Source: Planctomycetota bacterium (lineage in GTDB: Bacteria; Planctomycetota; Phycisphaerae; UBA1845; UTPLA1). Taken from it: a stretch of 64,000 nucleotides of DNA. The notes under the pieces were generated by a model. That model was not told where the DNA came from. It did not search any database and saw only the letters and a program-made list of their open reading frames with translations. Positions within the stretch are counted from its first letter, which is position 1, and every line of letters begins with the position of its first letter. The stretch lies in assembly GCA_003576905.1 (NCBI GenBank), contig QEVG01000005.1:1-64000 (forward strand), written 5' to 3'. This document shows, one piece after another, positions 1 to 8,666 of this stretch. The position numbers and the translations under genes were made by a program.

Positions 1-205
<205 letters not shown>

Positions 206-351
206 GGGGATTACCTAGACGAGTTCGACGCTCGCTTCGGCGGGCCTCGCTCGATAAGGTCAGCACAATCTCGGTCGCGCAAAACGCGATTGGGTGAGGC
301 CGAAAGGCCATGCCCCGACGATCTCTGTTACTTTTTATATTCCATCGGATT

Positions 352-391
352 TGCCCAATGCGCCCCGGGTGCGTCGGGCATTTTCGTTTTT
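352..391 (+). terminator. Intrinsic terminator after 16S rRNA
   Basis: A GC-rich hairpin (left arm 352-363 starting TGCCC, right arm 369-380 ending GGGCA, one mismatch and two G-U pairs, loop about 5 nt) is followed by TTTTCGTTTTT at 381-391. It sits between the 16S gene and the DUF971 gene, which implies that the 16S transcript ends here rather than continuing into a spacer and 23S. Confidence 0.75.
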
Positions 392-468
392 ACTCCCCTC
401 GCGGCGCGCGCCGCGCGTTTCAAAGGCCCCTGTCAGTTCGTCGCTCGGCTTGCTATTCTGACCACGTG

Positions 469-831
469 ATGTTCACTCCGCCCACTGCGATAAACGTCAT
501 CCGTGCCGATCGAGTCGTTGAGGTCACCTGGACGCCCGGCCACCTCGCGCGATATCCGATTCGGCTGTTGCGGCTCCGTTGCGCCTGCGCTCAGTGCGTC
601 AATGAGCTCACCGGGGAGCCGATTCTGGATCCCGCGACGGTTCCCGACAGCATCGGCATCGTCGCGCTTCAGGCCGTCGGCAAATATGCCGTGCGCTTCA
701 CCTATTCCGACGGGCATGACACTGGCATCATGACGTGGCAGCGCCTGGCGGAACTGTGCCCCTGCCCGGCGTGCCGGACGCAGGCGGAAAAATCCTTTGC
801 GACGATGCCGTGTCCGCCCCGCGGTCAGTAG
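469..831 (+). CDS. DUF971 domain protein
   Basis: A protein of 120 residues with the DUF971 fold (gamma-butyrobetaine hydroxylase N-terminal-like), a small domain often found alone or attached to Mrp/ApbC Fe-S carriers. Visible hallmarks are a CxCAxCVNE segment (about residues 39-47), the central GNYAV-like stretch (here VGKYAVRFTYSDGHDTGI) and a C-terminal LCPCPAC cluster; the cysteines suggest metal or Fe-S binding. I chose ATG 469 because the in-frame extension to 310 runs through the terminator and the 16S leader and has no family resemblance. The stop overlaps the convergent DUF1015 stop by 7 bp. The precise biochemical role of stand-alone DUF971 proteins is not established. Confidence 0.8.
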   Translation: MFTPPTAINVIRADRVVEVTWTPGHLARYPIRLLRLRCACAQCVNELTGEPILDPATVPDSIGIVALQAVGKYAVRFTYSDGHDTGIMTWQRLAELCPCPACRTQAEKSFATMPCPPRGQ

Positions 832-2117
832 AGCGGGTTGATGACCATTCCGGTGGCGAGCTTCGGGTAGAAATAGGTCGACTTCTGGGGCATCAGCTCG
901 CCGGCCGTGCAGATGGCGCGAAGCTGCTGCATCGTCGTGGCGGGCATCAGGCAGGCTATCCCCGCGCTTACCGAGGCGTCGTTTACCGCCTCAATCAGCG
1001 ATTTGTGATAGTGAATCACCGGGGCCGTCCCGCCGCAGAACTTTTTCGCGATCACTTCGTCGATGATGTACCGGTGCAAGACCGCGTATGGCAGCTTGCG
1101 CCACGCCGGCCTTCTGCTCGGCTCATAGCGGGCGAGTAAATCCTCGTCGCGCGGGGCAATCAACACGCAGACATCGGGCCCGCCGAAATAGAGCGCCATG
1201 GCCCCGGCTCCCCCGGTGGCGAGCAGGGCGGCGAGTTCGTCGGCGTCCTTGGGCCTGCGGGTGGGCGTCCAGTTGAAGGCGTCGGCAAGTGCCGGGCGTA
1301 GGGCATCGGCCGTCGCCTGCGGCACGCCCGCGATGGTGCGGTAGTACGGGGCGATGGTCGCGCCGGGGTCTTCCATGCCGCCCAGCACCGCCAGGACGAA
1401 GTTGATGGGGTCGTTCACGGTCGGTTCGCCCATCTCGTCCACCTGCGCCTGCCGGTACATCAGGGCCGTGCCGTACCGGTGGTGCCCGTCGGCGATGAAG
1501 ATCGGCTTGTCAGCAAGTCGGTCGCGCACCTGTCGAATCACGGCCGGATCCGTCACGACCCAGAGCTGATTCTGCACGCCGTCGAGCATCCCGGACTGGT
1601 CGGGCGCCTGCCCGGCGATGGCGGCGTCGAAGTTCCCGGCCACTGCGTTGTCGGGGTCGGGGTATAACCCGAAGATGGGGCTGATGTTGCATCGTGTCGC
1701 GGCGGTCAGTTTCAGCCGGTCTTCCTTGGGACCGCCGAAGGTCTGCTCATGCGCAAAGACCTGCCCCTTGCCGAATTCCTCCAGCCGGAGCCGCGCGAAG
1801 AATTTCTTGCGCACGAGGGTCTTGGCCCCCAGCTTGTACGTCTGATGATAAACGTAAAAGGCCGGCGTCTCGTCGCGCGCGAGGGAGCGAATGTCCAGCC
1901 AGCTTGTCAGTTCACCCGCGGCACGCTGATAGGCCTCGTCGGGCCCGGCGGTTTTGGGGGGCATGTGCGGCAGGTCTATCGCGACGATGTTGTGGTCGTC
2001 CTTGCGGAGAAGGGCGGCCTTGTCGGATTCATCAAGGATGTCATAGGGTGGCGCGATGAGATTGCTCAACTCGCGCTCGGTGTAACGGATCGCGGTAAAT
2101 GGTTCGATGCGGGCCAT
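825..2117 (-). CDS. DUF1015 family protein
   Basis: A 430-residue member of the DUF1015 family (COG4198), widespread in bacteria and often near serine or lipid metabolism genes, but of unproven function. The start is typical: MARIEPFTAIRYTE followed by IAPPYDILDESDKA. Other family signatures are the IADGHHRYGTAL segment in the middle and the KSLIEAVNDA region near the C-terminus. The open frame extends 41 residues further upstream to 2240, but that extension is non-homologous and antisense to the aldolase leader; ATG 2117 has an AAGGGG ribosome-binding site. It is divergently arranged with the class II aldolase gene, so the shared upstream region about 2118-2296 probably carries both promoters. 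Confidence 0.85.
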   Translation of the reverse strand: MARIEPFTAIRYTERELSNLIAPPYDILDESDKAALLRKDDHNIVAIDLPHMPPKTAGPDEAYQRAAGELTSWLDIRSLARDETPAFYVYHQTYKLGAKTLVRKKFFARLRLEEFGKGQVFAHEQTFGGPKEDRLKLTAATRCNISPIFGLYPDPDNAVAGNFDAAIAGQAPDQSGMLDGVQNQLWVVTDPAVIRQVRDRLADKPIFIADGHHRYGTALMYRQAQVDEMGEPTVNDPINFVLAVLGGMEDPGATIAPYYRTIAGVPQATADALRPALADAFNWTPTRRPKDADELAALLATGGAGAMALYFGGPDVCVLIAPRDEDLLARYEPSRRPAWRKLPYAVLHRYIIDEVIAKKFCGGTAPVIHYHKSLIEAVNDASVSAGIACLMPATTMQQLRAICTAGELMPQKSTYFYPKLATGMVINPLY

Positions 2118-2296
2118 GGAGACGCACCCCTTGAAGACGGAGTCAACGTGCGGAGTTCCTGTTGCGTTCGGAATGATCGGCCTTTGGCGCGTCATTGTCC
2201 AGTGGGCCGGATCGCCGCGCGATAAGGCGGCGGTCCGCACCGCCTTCCGATGTCGGGAGCATTCCTGTATCGTGTAGCAACAACACGAGAGGCGGC

Positions 2297-3019
2297 ATGG
2301 ACAGCGACTGGAACCTGCGGCGCGAATTGTGCGAGATCGGGCGGCTCGTCTATGAGAAGGGCCTGGTCGGGGGCACCGACGGCAATATCTCCGCGCGCGT
2401 CCTGGGCGATCGCCTGCTCATCTCGCCGAGCGGCTCCTGCCTCGGCATGCTCGAACCGGCCGATCTGGTTCTGATCGATCAAGCCGGCCGCGTCATCACG
2501 GGTCGCGGCAAGCCATCGAGCGAACGCTGGATGCATATTGCCGCATACGCCGAACGCCCGGACGTGATGGCGGCGATTCATGCCCATCCTCCGGCGACGG
2601 TCGCGTTTACCGTGGCCGGGATCGAGATGGACCCGTGCGCCCTGCCGGAAGTGATCCTGGCGTTTGGCCGCGTTCCGGTCACCGCGTACGCGACGCCGGC
2701 GACGACCGAGGGGGCCGTCGTCGTGCGCGAGCTCATCCGCCGCCACGACGCGCTGGTGCTCGATCGGCACGGTTCGATCACCGTAGGCAAGAGCCTCCGC
2801 GACGCCTTCTTCAAGCTGGAGAAGCTCGAACACGGCGCGCAGACCATGCTCATGGCCCACCAGCTCGGCCAGACCCGCAGGCTGCCGCCGGAGGAAATCG
2901 CCAAGCTCGGCGCGCTGCGCGAAGCGATGGGCATCGGCCCGGCCGACGAGATCGCGTCGGCCTGCCTCCCGCCGGGCACGCGGATTCCGCGGACCGGGCC
3001 GTCGGGCGAGCGCTATTAG
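2297..3019 (+). CDS. Class II aldolase/adducin family protein
   Basis: A 240-residue zinc-dependent class II aldolase (FucA/AraD superfamily), which cleaves or epimerises phosphorylated sugars such as L-fuculose-1-phosphate. Visible residues: GNIS at 29-32 (phosphate binding), the KPSSERWMH block with the catalytic Glu at 76, zinc ligands H95 and H97 in IHAHPP, and the third histidine at 158 in DRHGS. ATG 2297 was chosen because family homology begins with WNLRRELCEIGRLVYEKGL; the in-frame extension to 2195 is unsupported and overlaps the divergent promoter region. The cyclodeaminase gene follows 69 bp later on the same strand. The substrate cannot be read from sequence. Confidence 0.85.
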   Translation: MDSDWNLRRELCEIGRLVYEKGLVGGTDGNISARVLGDRLLISPSGSCLGMLEPADLVLIDQAGRVITGRGKPSSERWMHIAAYAERPDVMAAIHAHPPATVAFTVAGIEMDPCALPEVILAFGRVPVTAYATPATTEGAVVVRELIRRHDALVLDRHGSITVGKSLRDAFFKLEKLEHGAQTMLMAHQLGQTRRLPPEEIAKLGALREAMGIGPADEIASACLPPGTRIPRTGPSGERY

Positions 3020-3088
3020 GCTGCGCTTTGCGGCACGTCGAAAGCGATCGCGCGGGATGCGCCGCACGCGTGACACCGGGGTGAATCG

Positions 3089-3700
3089 ATGAATCAGAAT
3101 CGGCGTTGCATGCAGGATTTTCTGACGGACCTGGCCTCGCGGGCGGCCACGCCCGGCGGGGGAAGCGCCAGCGCGCTCGTCGGCGCGGTCGCGGCGGCAC
3201 TGTGCGGGATGGTCGGCCGGTTGAATGACAGGAAGGATGGCTCGCCGGGCACGCTGCACGGCATTATCGCGCCCGCCGATGCCCTTGTCGCTCGGCTTCA
3301 GTCGCTGATTGACGAGGACATCGCCGCGTTTAACGAGTTGTCCGCGTCATGGAAACTGGCGGACGACGCGCCCGATGCACGGAGCGTCAAGGACGCGGCC
3401 GTTCTGCGGGCGACCGAGTCGCCGCTGCGCATCATGGCATGTGCCGTCGAGGTAATGCGTCTCGCGATCGATGGGCTGGAGAAATCCAAGAAGAACTGCC
3501 TCTCCGACGCCGGCGTCGCGGGCATCTGCGCTCACGCCGCGCTTGAGGGGGCAAGGCTGAACGTGATGATCAACCTGCCTGGCATTCGCGATGAAGCCCG
3601 GCAACAAAGTCTCGCGAACACCGCCGCTGAACATCGATCGCGGGCCATCGAATTGCGCCGGCGCATCGACGCACTGATCGACGCCAACTACGCCCCCTAG
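3089..3700 (+). CDS. Cyclodeaminase/cyclohydrolase family protein (FTCD_C)
   Basis: A 203-residue all-helical protein of the formiminotransferase-cyclodeaminase C-terminal family, which includes methenyltetrahydrofolate cyclohydrolase FchA and the cyclodeaminase of histidine degradation. The diagnostic glycine-rich motif TPGGGSASA lies at residues 21-29 followed by a hydrophobic helix, and the family's SDAGVAG(I)CAHAALEGARLNV block is at about 140-160. Length matches stand-alone members (about 200). It probably acts in one-carbon folate metabolism in the cytoplasm. The start has GGGG 8 bp upstream. No formiminotransferase or other folate gene is adjacent, so the exact reaction is open. Confidence 0.85.
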   Translation: MNQNRRCMQDFLTDLASRAATPGGGSASALVGAVAAALCGMVGRLNDRKDGSPGTLHGIIAPADALVARLQSLIDEDIAAFNELSASWKLADDAPDARSVKDAAVLRATESPLRIMACAVEVMRLAIDGLEKSKKNCLSDAGVAGICAHAALEGARLNVMINLPGIRDEARQQSLANTAAEHRSRAIELRRRIDALIDANYAP

Positions 3701-3747
3701 CATGTCCGCCGTAGCTTCCTGTGTCGGGGGCGGCGCGCGAGGCCGGC

Positions 3748-5661
3748 CTAATCCATGCTTGTGCGGACATCACGAACGGACTGCCCGCCCTCAAGTTGTC
3801 GGGCCCGATCAAGAATCTTCTCGCCTTCCTCCGTGCGTCCCGCCATGCGAAACACGCTGCCGACGTTCCAGTGAACCGCCGCCACGTTCGGGAATTTGCG
3901 AAGGGCCTCTTCGGCCACGGGCACGGCGACTGTCAGGTTCCGGGTCTGGATATAGATCGACAGGAGGTTCACATACGACGCCGGGTTGTCCGGGCGGAGG
4001 GCGCGGGAGCGTTCCAACACGACGGCCGCCTCGTCAAACCGCTTTATTTCTGAGAGTGCGCGGCCCATGTTGTTGAGGGCCGAGATGTGGTTTGGCTCTC
4101 TCGCGAGGACTTTTTCATAAAGGTCGATCGCTCGTTCAAACTGCTTTTCGTCCAGTTCGATGTTGCCAAGATTGAAGAGCGACGTGAGGTTGTCCGGCTG
4201 CTGGCGGAGGGCACGCTCCAGGTGTACACGGGCATTGGCGTTGTCGCCGGCCTCGCGGTAGTGCGTAGCGGTGATCGTGTTGAAAATGACCGAGTCCGGG
4301 CTTGATTTCAGCGTGACCGCCGCGAGAACACGGTTGTCGTGCCAGTCCCGGTTGCGCACCCAGGTCCGCGCTGAAAAGGCAACGATGATGACGCCCACGA
4401 CGGGCCAGAAGGCGGCGCGCGTTCGCCTCGCGCCGTGGAGCATCGTGAGCAGGGCGGCCGCGGCGAGCAGAAACCCCGCCGAAGGTGTGTAGAGCAGCCG
4501 CTCCGCCTTCATGACGCCGATCGGTCGGGCGATGTTCGAGACGGGAAAGAGGGCGACGAGAAAGGCGCCGATTCCCCAGGCGATCGCCGGCCGCCGGCGC
4601 CAGGTGTACGCAATGAGCACAATCATGCCTGCGAGTGCCGCGAGTGCCAGGACGACGCCCGGCTCGGTGATGCTCCGGGCGATGGGAACGTCGGTCACCC
4701 AGTAATCGGCGGAAAGTCGGATGGGGGCGATCAGCAGGATGACGTATTCAAGGCACACGCGCAGGGCGGTCATCACGCGCTCGGCGGTGCTGACGTTCAC
4801 GAAGCCCACGTTCTGGGTGACTGACCGGATGGCCTGGGTCCGCAGGAACAGGAATAGCGCCGCGACGGCCGCGAAGCCGACAAAGGCGAAGATGGCCCGG
4901 GGCCGCCCGCGCAAAAGAGCCCGACGCCCCGGGACAAGGGCTTCGAAAAGTATAATGAACGCGGGCGCGATGATTCCGATCTCTTTCGAGAAAAGGCCGA
5001 AGCCGTAGCCGAGGACGGACAACCAAAGCCACGCCCACGCCCGCGGCGCCGGCGTTTCCATCGCGGGCCGTGTCGCGCGTTCATACCCGATGCAACAGGC
5101 GAGCGTGCCGATAAGGGCCATGATTTCAGCGCGGCCGACGATTCCGGCGACCACTTCTGTGTGGATGGGATGGACGGCAAAGAGAATCGCGGCGATGAAC
5201 GCCGTCCGCGCGCCCTCGAATGCACCGGCCACGAACACATAGAGAAGGACCGATGCGACGGCGTGCAACAGGACATTGACGATGTGATAGCCCGTGGGAT
5301 CGAGTTTGTGCGCCGCATGGTTCAGGGCATAGCTGAGAATCGTCAGCGGGCGATAAAGGCTTTTGTCGGGGTTCTTCGGATTCTCGCCCCAGTAGTTCGT
5401 CGTGAAGAACTTCGGCACGTTGCCGAGATCGGTAATCAGCTCGTTTTCTTTGATGATTGGAATGTCGTCAAGCGTAAAATCGGCGGAGAGGGTATTGAGA
5501 TACACGGCTGCGGCAATGCCCCCGACGAGAAGCGCGCGCAGAAAGTGCAGCCGTCCGGGGCCGCCGGCTCCCGGCGCAAGGGGTGCAGGGCCGGTGTCTC
5601 TCCTCCGGGGCCGATTACCAGTGTCTTTATCGGATTTTCTGCGCCCTCTGGGTTGTGCCAT
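3748..5661 (-). CDS. TMTC-like membrane protein with C-terminal TPRs
   Basis: A polytopic membrane protein of 637 residues with about ten hydrophobic segments followed by tetratricopeptide repeats (roughly the last 170 residues). The first lumenal/periplasmic region has the DFTLDDIPII acid motif typical of GT-C glycosyltransferases. The AVHPIHTEVVAGIVGRAE segment is the signature of the DUF1736/TMTC family, whose animal members are O-mannosyltransferases. The TPR part shows the repeating pattern LFNLGNIELDEKQFERAID and ALNNMGRALSEIKRFDEAA. I infer a protein glycosyltransferase in the cytoplasmic membrane. The start is uncertain: ATG 5661 begins a basic cytoplasmic N-terminus, and ATG 5742 would add 27 residues. 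It is convergent with the cyclodeaminase gene. Confidence 0.75.
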   Translation of the reverse strand: MAQPRGRRKSDKDTGNRPRRRDTGPAPLAPGAGGPGRLHFLRALLVGGIAAAVYLNTLSADFTLDDIPIIKENELITDLGNVPKFFTTNYWGENPKNPDKSLYRPLTILSYALNHAAHKLDPTGYHIVNVLLHAVASVLLYVFVAGAFEGARTAFIAAILFAVHPIHTEVVAGIVGRAEIMALIGTLACCIGYERATRPAMETPAPRAWAWLWLSVLGYGFGLFSKEIGIIAPAFIILFEALVPGRRALLRGRPRAIFAFVGFAAVAALFLFLRTQAIRSVTQNVGFVNVSTAERVMTALRVCLEYVILLIAPIRLSADYWVTDVPIARSITEPGVVLALAALAGMIVLIAYTWRRRPAIAWGIGAFLVALFPVSNIARPIGVMKAERLLYTPSAGFLLAAAALLTMLHGARRTRAAFWPVVGVIIVAFSARTWVRNRDWHDNRVLAAVTLKSSPDSVIFNTITATHYREAGDNANARVHLERALRQQPDNLTSLFNLGNIELDEKQFERAIDLYEKVLAREPNHISALNNMGRALSEIKRFDEAAVVLERSRALRPDNPASYVNLLSIYIQTRNLTVAVPVAEEALRKFPNVAAVHWNVGSVFRMAGRTEEGEKILDRARQLEGGQSVRDVRTSMD

Positions 5662-5825
5662 GCGGCCATGATATCTTGCATGCTTGTGTCGGGCCAAAGC
5701 GTGTGGGCGAGCGCCCTCCCCGGGAGCGGTCCTGGGGACCATTTCCTGTTAGAATCATCGAATGTCGAGCCGGTGAGGTCGCCGGCCGTCCGTCGTTCTG
5801 ACGCGTGGCCCGCTGGAAGTTTCGG

Positions 5826-7091
5826 ATGGCGCTTCGGGTCAAATGCCGCTGCGGAAAGATGTTTCAGGTCTCGGCCAGACTCGCGGACAAGAAGATCGCG
5901 TGCGCAAGCTGCGGCTGGTCGTTCACCATTCCAAGGGCGCGGTTTGACACGGCGCAAGGTCGCTCCGCCGGGGACGGGCCCTCGCCCGCGCCGAGCCGGC
6001 CCGCATCGGCTCAAACGCCACCGGAGCCCGCGCGCGTTTCCTCGCCCGCACCGGTCGCTCCGGGCCCGTCACCGCTCAGCGCTCTTGATAACGAACCGGC
6101 GCAGCTCGACCTGGATTCGGCGATTGCCGATCTCTCCGGCACGCTGCCGGAGATTCCCAGCCCGCCAGCCGCCGCCGACGGCTTTGAATTGAAACTCGCC
6201 GATGACGACCCGCCGTCGGGGCCGAGCCCGGCGCGCGTCGAGTCGCAGGGTCAAACCGACGACACCACGGGAGTGGAATACGCGCGGGACCCGCTGGCCC
6301 GGCCCGGCCCCCGCGGATCGGGGAAGGACGTGATTCAGGGGCCGGCCCGAGGCTTCTGGACGGATGCGTTTCAAAGCTTCGTGTATCCATTTCGCACCGG
6401 CGCAAACGTCATCACGTTTATCATGATCTGCGTCGCCTCGGCCCTGCGCATTCCGCTGAGCATGCTCGGTTGCTACGCGCTGATCCCCATCTTCATTATC
6501 TTCGGATGGATCGCTTCGCTGTATCTCTCCGTCGTGCAGGAGACCGCCTCCGGGTCCGACGACCTGCCGGGCATCAAGATGGAGGACGGCTTCATCGATG
6601 ACATCGTCAAGCCCGCTCTGAAATACCTCGGCGCGTTCGCCGTTTCGATGGGCCCGGCCCTTGCCTATGTAATCCTGATGGCCGCCAATGTTCTGCCCGA
6701 GGCACTGGTATCGGGCGCCGCGTTGTTGGCGTGGCTTGCCGGCGGGATCTTTCTTTGGCCCGTGTTCGTACTGCTCTTCGCGTTCAACGCGCTGGACATG
6801 ATCTATCGCATCGACCTGATCTTCACGACCATCTTCCGGACACTGGGCGCGTACGTCTCAATCTGGCTCATGCTGCTACTGGTCGGGTTTACGTGGCTCC
6901 TTCCGCTGATTGCAGTGATCGCGGCGGCCATCAACCTGAACATCCCGATCCCCACCCTCGACTTTGGCTCCAGTATGGCCATCGAGGCTGCGTTCGACGT
7001 GCTCGACGTGTACTTGACCATTGTCTCGATGCGCCTGATCGGACTGTATTACCTCCACTTCAAACGCCGATTCACGCTCGTCTTCGAGTGA
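5826..7091 (+). CDS. Zinc-ribbon membrane protein
   Basis: A 421-residue protein with three parts. Residues 1-32 hold a zinc ribbon (CRCGK then CASCGW). Residues about 45-165 form a low-complexity linker rich in proline, alanine and aspartate. The remainder carries about six transmembrane helices in a DUF4013-like arrangement, including paired amphipathic segments around DGFIDDIVKPALKYLGAFAVS. The N-terminal ribbon plus membrane domain is common among planctomycete hypothetical proteins, but no function is known. ATG 5826 has GGATGG context; GTG 5805 is an alternative adding seven residues. The gene is divergent from the TMTC-like gene, and the MFS transporter follows 129 bp later. Confidence 0.75.
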   Translation: MALRVKCRCGKMFQVSARLADKKIACASCGWSFTIPRARFDTAQGRSAGDGPSPAPSRPASAQTPPEPARVSSPAPVAPGPSPLSALDNEPAQLDLDSAIADLSGTLPEIPSPPAAADGFELKLADDDPPSGPSPARVESQGQTDDTTGVEYARDPLARPGPRGSGKDVIQGPARGFWTDAFQSFVYPFRTGANVITFIMICVASALRIPLSMLGCYALIPIFIIFGWIASLYLSVVQETASGSDDLPGIKMEDGFIDDIVKPALKYLGAFAVSMGPALAYVILMAANVLPEALVSGAALLAWLAGGIFLWPVFVLLFAFNALDMIYRIDLIFTTIFRTLGAYVSIWLMLLLVGFTWLLPLIAVIAAAINLNIPIPTLDFGSSMAIEAAFDVLDVYLTIVSMRLIGLYYLHFKRRFTLVFE

Positions 7092-7220
7092 GCCGCGCCG
7101 GGGCCGCCGCGGTTCCGGCTGCCTCTGCCGGGCACGAGGTCGCGTGTCAGTGTCCGCGGTACCTGCTATACTCCCGCGTTTTCCCGGGCGGACGGAACCG
7201 CTCGAGGGGGCGTCATTCCG

Positions 7221-8630
7221 ATGGACTTCCTTCGTATCCGCCAGCTTCCGTTCATGGCCCGGCGGAACTACCTCATTGAGATGCAGCACCTTCTCGTCTG
7301 GGGTCTGTTCGCGGGTCTCGTGGAGGGAACGGTTTCGGCGGTGGTGGTCAGCAAGACCTTCGGAGGAAGCAACTTCCTCATCACGGTCGTACAGGCCACG
7401 CCCGCGTTTGCGAATCTGGTCAGTCTGGTCTGGGGCGCGCTGATTGTCGGCCGGGCCAAGATGCCGATCTTCTTTTCCCTGGCCGCGGCAAGTGTTTCGG
7501 CGACGCTGACAATCGCAATGACGCCCGACTCGCAGCTGGGTGGGTGGATTTTCGCGATCCAGATCTGCCTCGCCCGCGTGTTCATGTCCGGCGTCGTCAC
7601 CACGCGCGCCAGCCTGTGGAAGAGCAATTACCCGAGGAGCCATCGCGGGCGGATCACTGCCGGGCTGCAAATCGTCCGCACGCTTGTCAGCCTGCCGATC
7701 ATCCTGGGCTGCGGGGCGCTCTTTGATTTCGACCACCTCGCCTACCGCTGGTTCTATCCCGGGGTCGCCTGCATCGGCGCGGTCGGGCTCCTGGTATTCC
7801 GGCGCGTCCACGTGCGCGGCGAACGCAGGGCCCTGGCCGAGCGCAGCGCCATCGCCAACGGAAACGACGAGGACACCATCGCCGAGGCGGGAGTCGTAGC
7901 GCCGTTCTCGATGGTCGCCCTTGTTTCGCCGTGGCAGATCATCGGGCGCATGCGCGAGGCGCTGCGGCAGGATCCCCGCTTCGCAAGGTACTGCACCGCC
8001 CAGATGTGCCTGGGAAGCGCAAACCTGATGGTCATGCCCGTCAACACGATCGTCCTGACGAAGGTTCTGCACCTGTCGTACACGTCGAGCAACGGTCTGC
8101 TGGACGTTGTCCCGCGCATGGTGACGCTGATCATGCTGCCGATCTGGGCCCGGCTCTTCGACCGGGTGGGGGTGCTGCGCTTTCGCGTGGTGAATTCTGT
8201 GTGCTGGGCCGGTTCGATTTTGTTCTGCGGTGTGGGGGCGATGTTCGCGATGCTGTACGACGGGGGCGGGTGGATCCTGGGGCCGGCACTTGCCGCATAC
8301 GGCATCGGCCGCGTGGCCGACGGGATGGCTCAGAGCGGCGGGGCGATCGCCTGGAACATCGGACACCTGCATTTCGCCGAAGACGACAAAGCGGAGCTGT
8401 ACATGGGAATTCACGTGTCGCTCACGGGGTTTCGTGGACTGATCGCTCCCTTTCTGGGGTCGTTCCTGTACGAGATCATGGATTGGGGAGTTTTCGCGGT
8501 AGCGCTGGCCGTCTCCATCGCCGGGCTGCGACTTTTCAAGCAACTGGCGAAGGAAGAAAAGCTGGCGCGCAAGGCCGCGGCGAAATCGACTGCGTCCGTC
8601 TCCGCGCCGGTATCTGGACGCATGGGTTGA
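7221..8630 (+). CDS. MFS transporter
   Basis: A 469-residue integral membrane protein with roughly twelve hydrophobic helices in two halves separated by a cytoplasmic loop around residues 195-240. Topology and spacing fit the major facilitator superfamily, and the first helix begins after a short cytoplasmic leader (RQLPFMARRNYL). The second half shows the MFS-like pattern GVLRFRVVNSVCWAGSILFC and ends with a lysine/alanine-rich tail (EEKLARKAAAKS). The substrate cannot be inferred. The esterase gene begins 36 bp downstream on the same strand, so the two may be cotranscribed. Confidence 0.8.
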   Translation: MDFLRIRQLPFMARRNYLIEMQHLLVWGLFAGLVEGTVSAVVVSKTFGGSNFLITVVQATPAFANLVSLVWGALIVGRAKMPIFFSLAAASVSATLTIAMTPDSQLGGWIFAIQICLARVFMSGVVTTRASLWKSNYPRSHRGRITAGLQIVRTLVSLPIILGCGALFDFDHLAYRWFYPGVACIGAVGLLVFRRVHVRGERRALAERSAIANGNDEDTIAEAGVVAPFSMVALVSPWQIIGRMREALRQDPRFARYCTAQMCLGSANLMVMPVNTIVLTKVLHLSYTSSNGLLDVVPRMVTLIMLPIWARLFDRVGVLRFRVVNSVCWAGSILFCGVGAMFAMLYDGGGWILGPALAAYGIGRVADGMAQSGGAIAWNIGHLHFAEDDKAELYMGIHVSLTGFRGLIAPFLGSFLYEIMDWGVFAVALAVSIAGLRLFKQLAKEEKLARKAAAKSTASVSAPVSGRMG

Positions 8631-8666
8631 TTCGGGCCCGCGCGGCCCTCGATTCGGGAGTGATAC

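Noticed and set aside
2192-3259. 355-residue minus-strand frame
   Set aside because: It is antisense to the class II aldolase with its intact zinc motif; composition is shadow-like.
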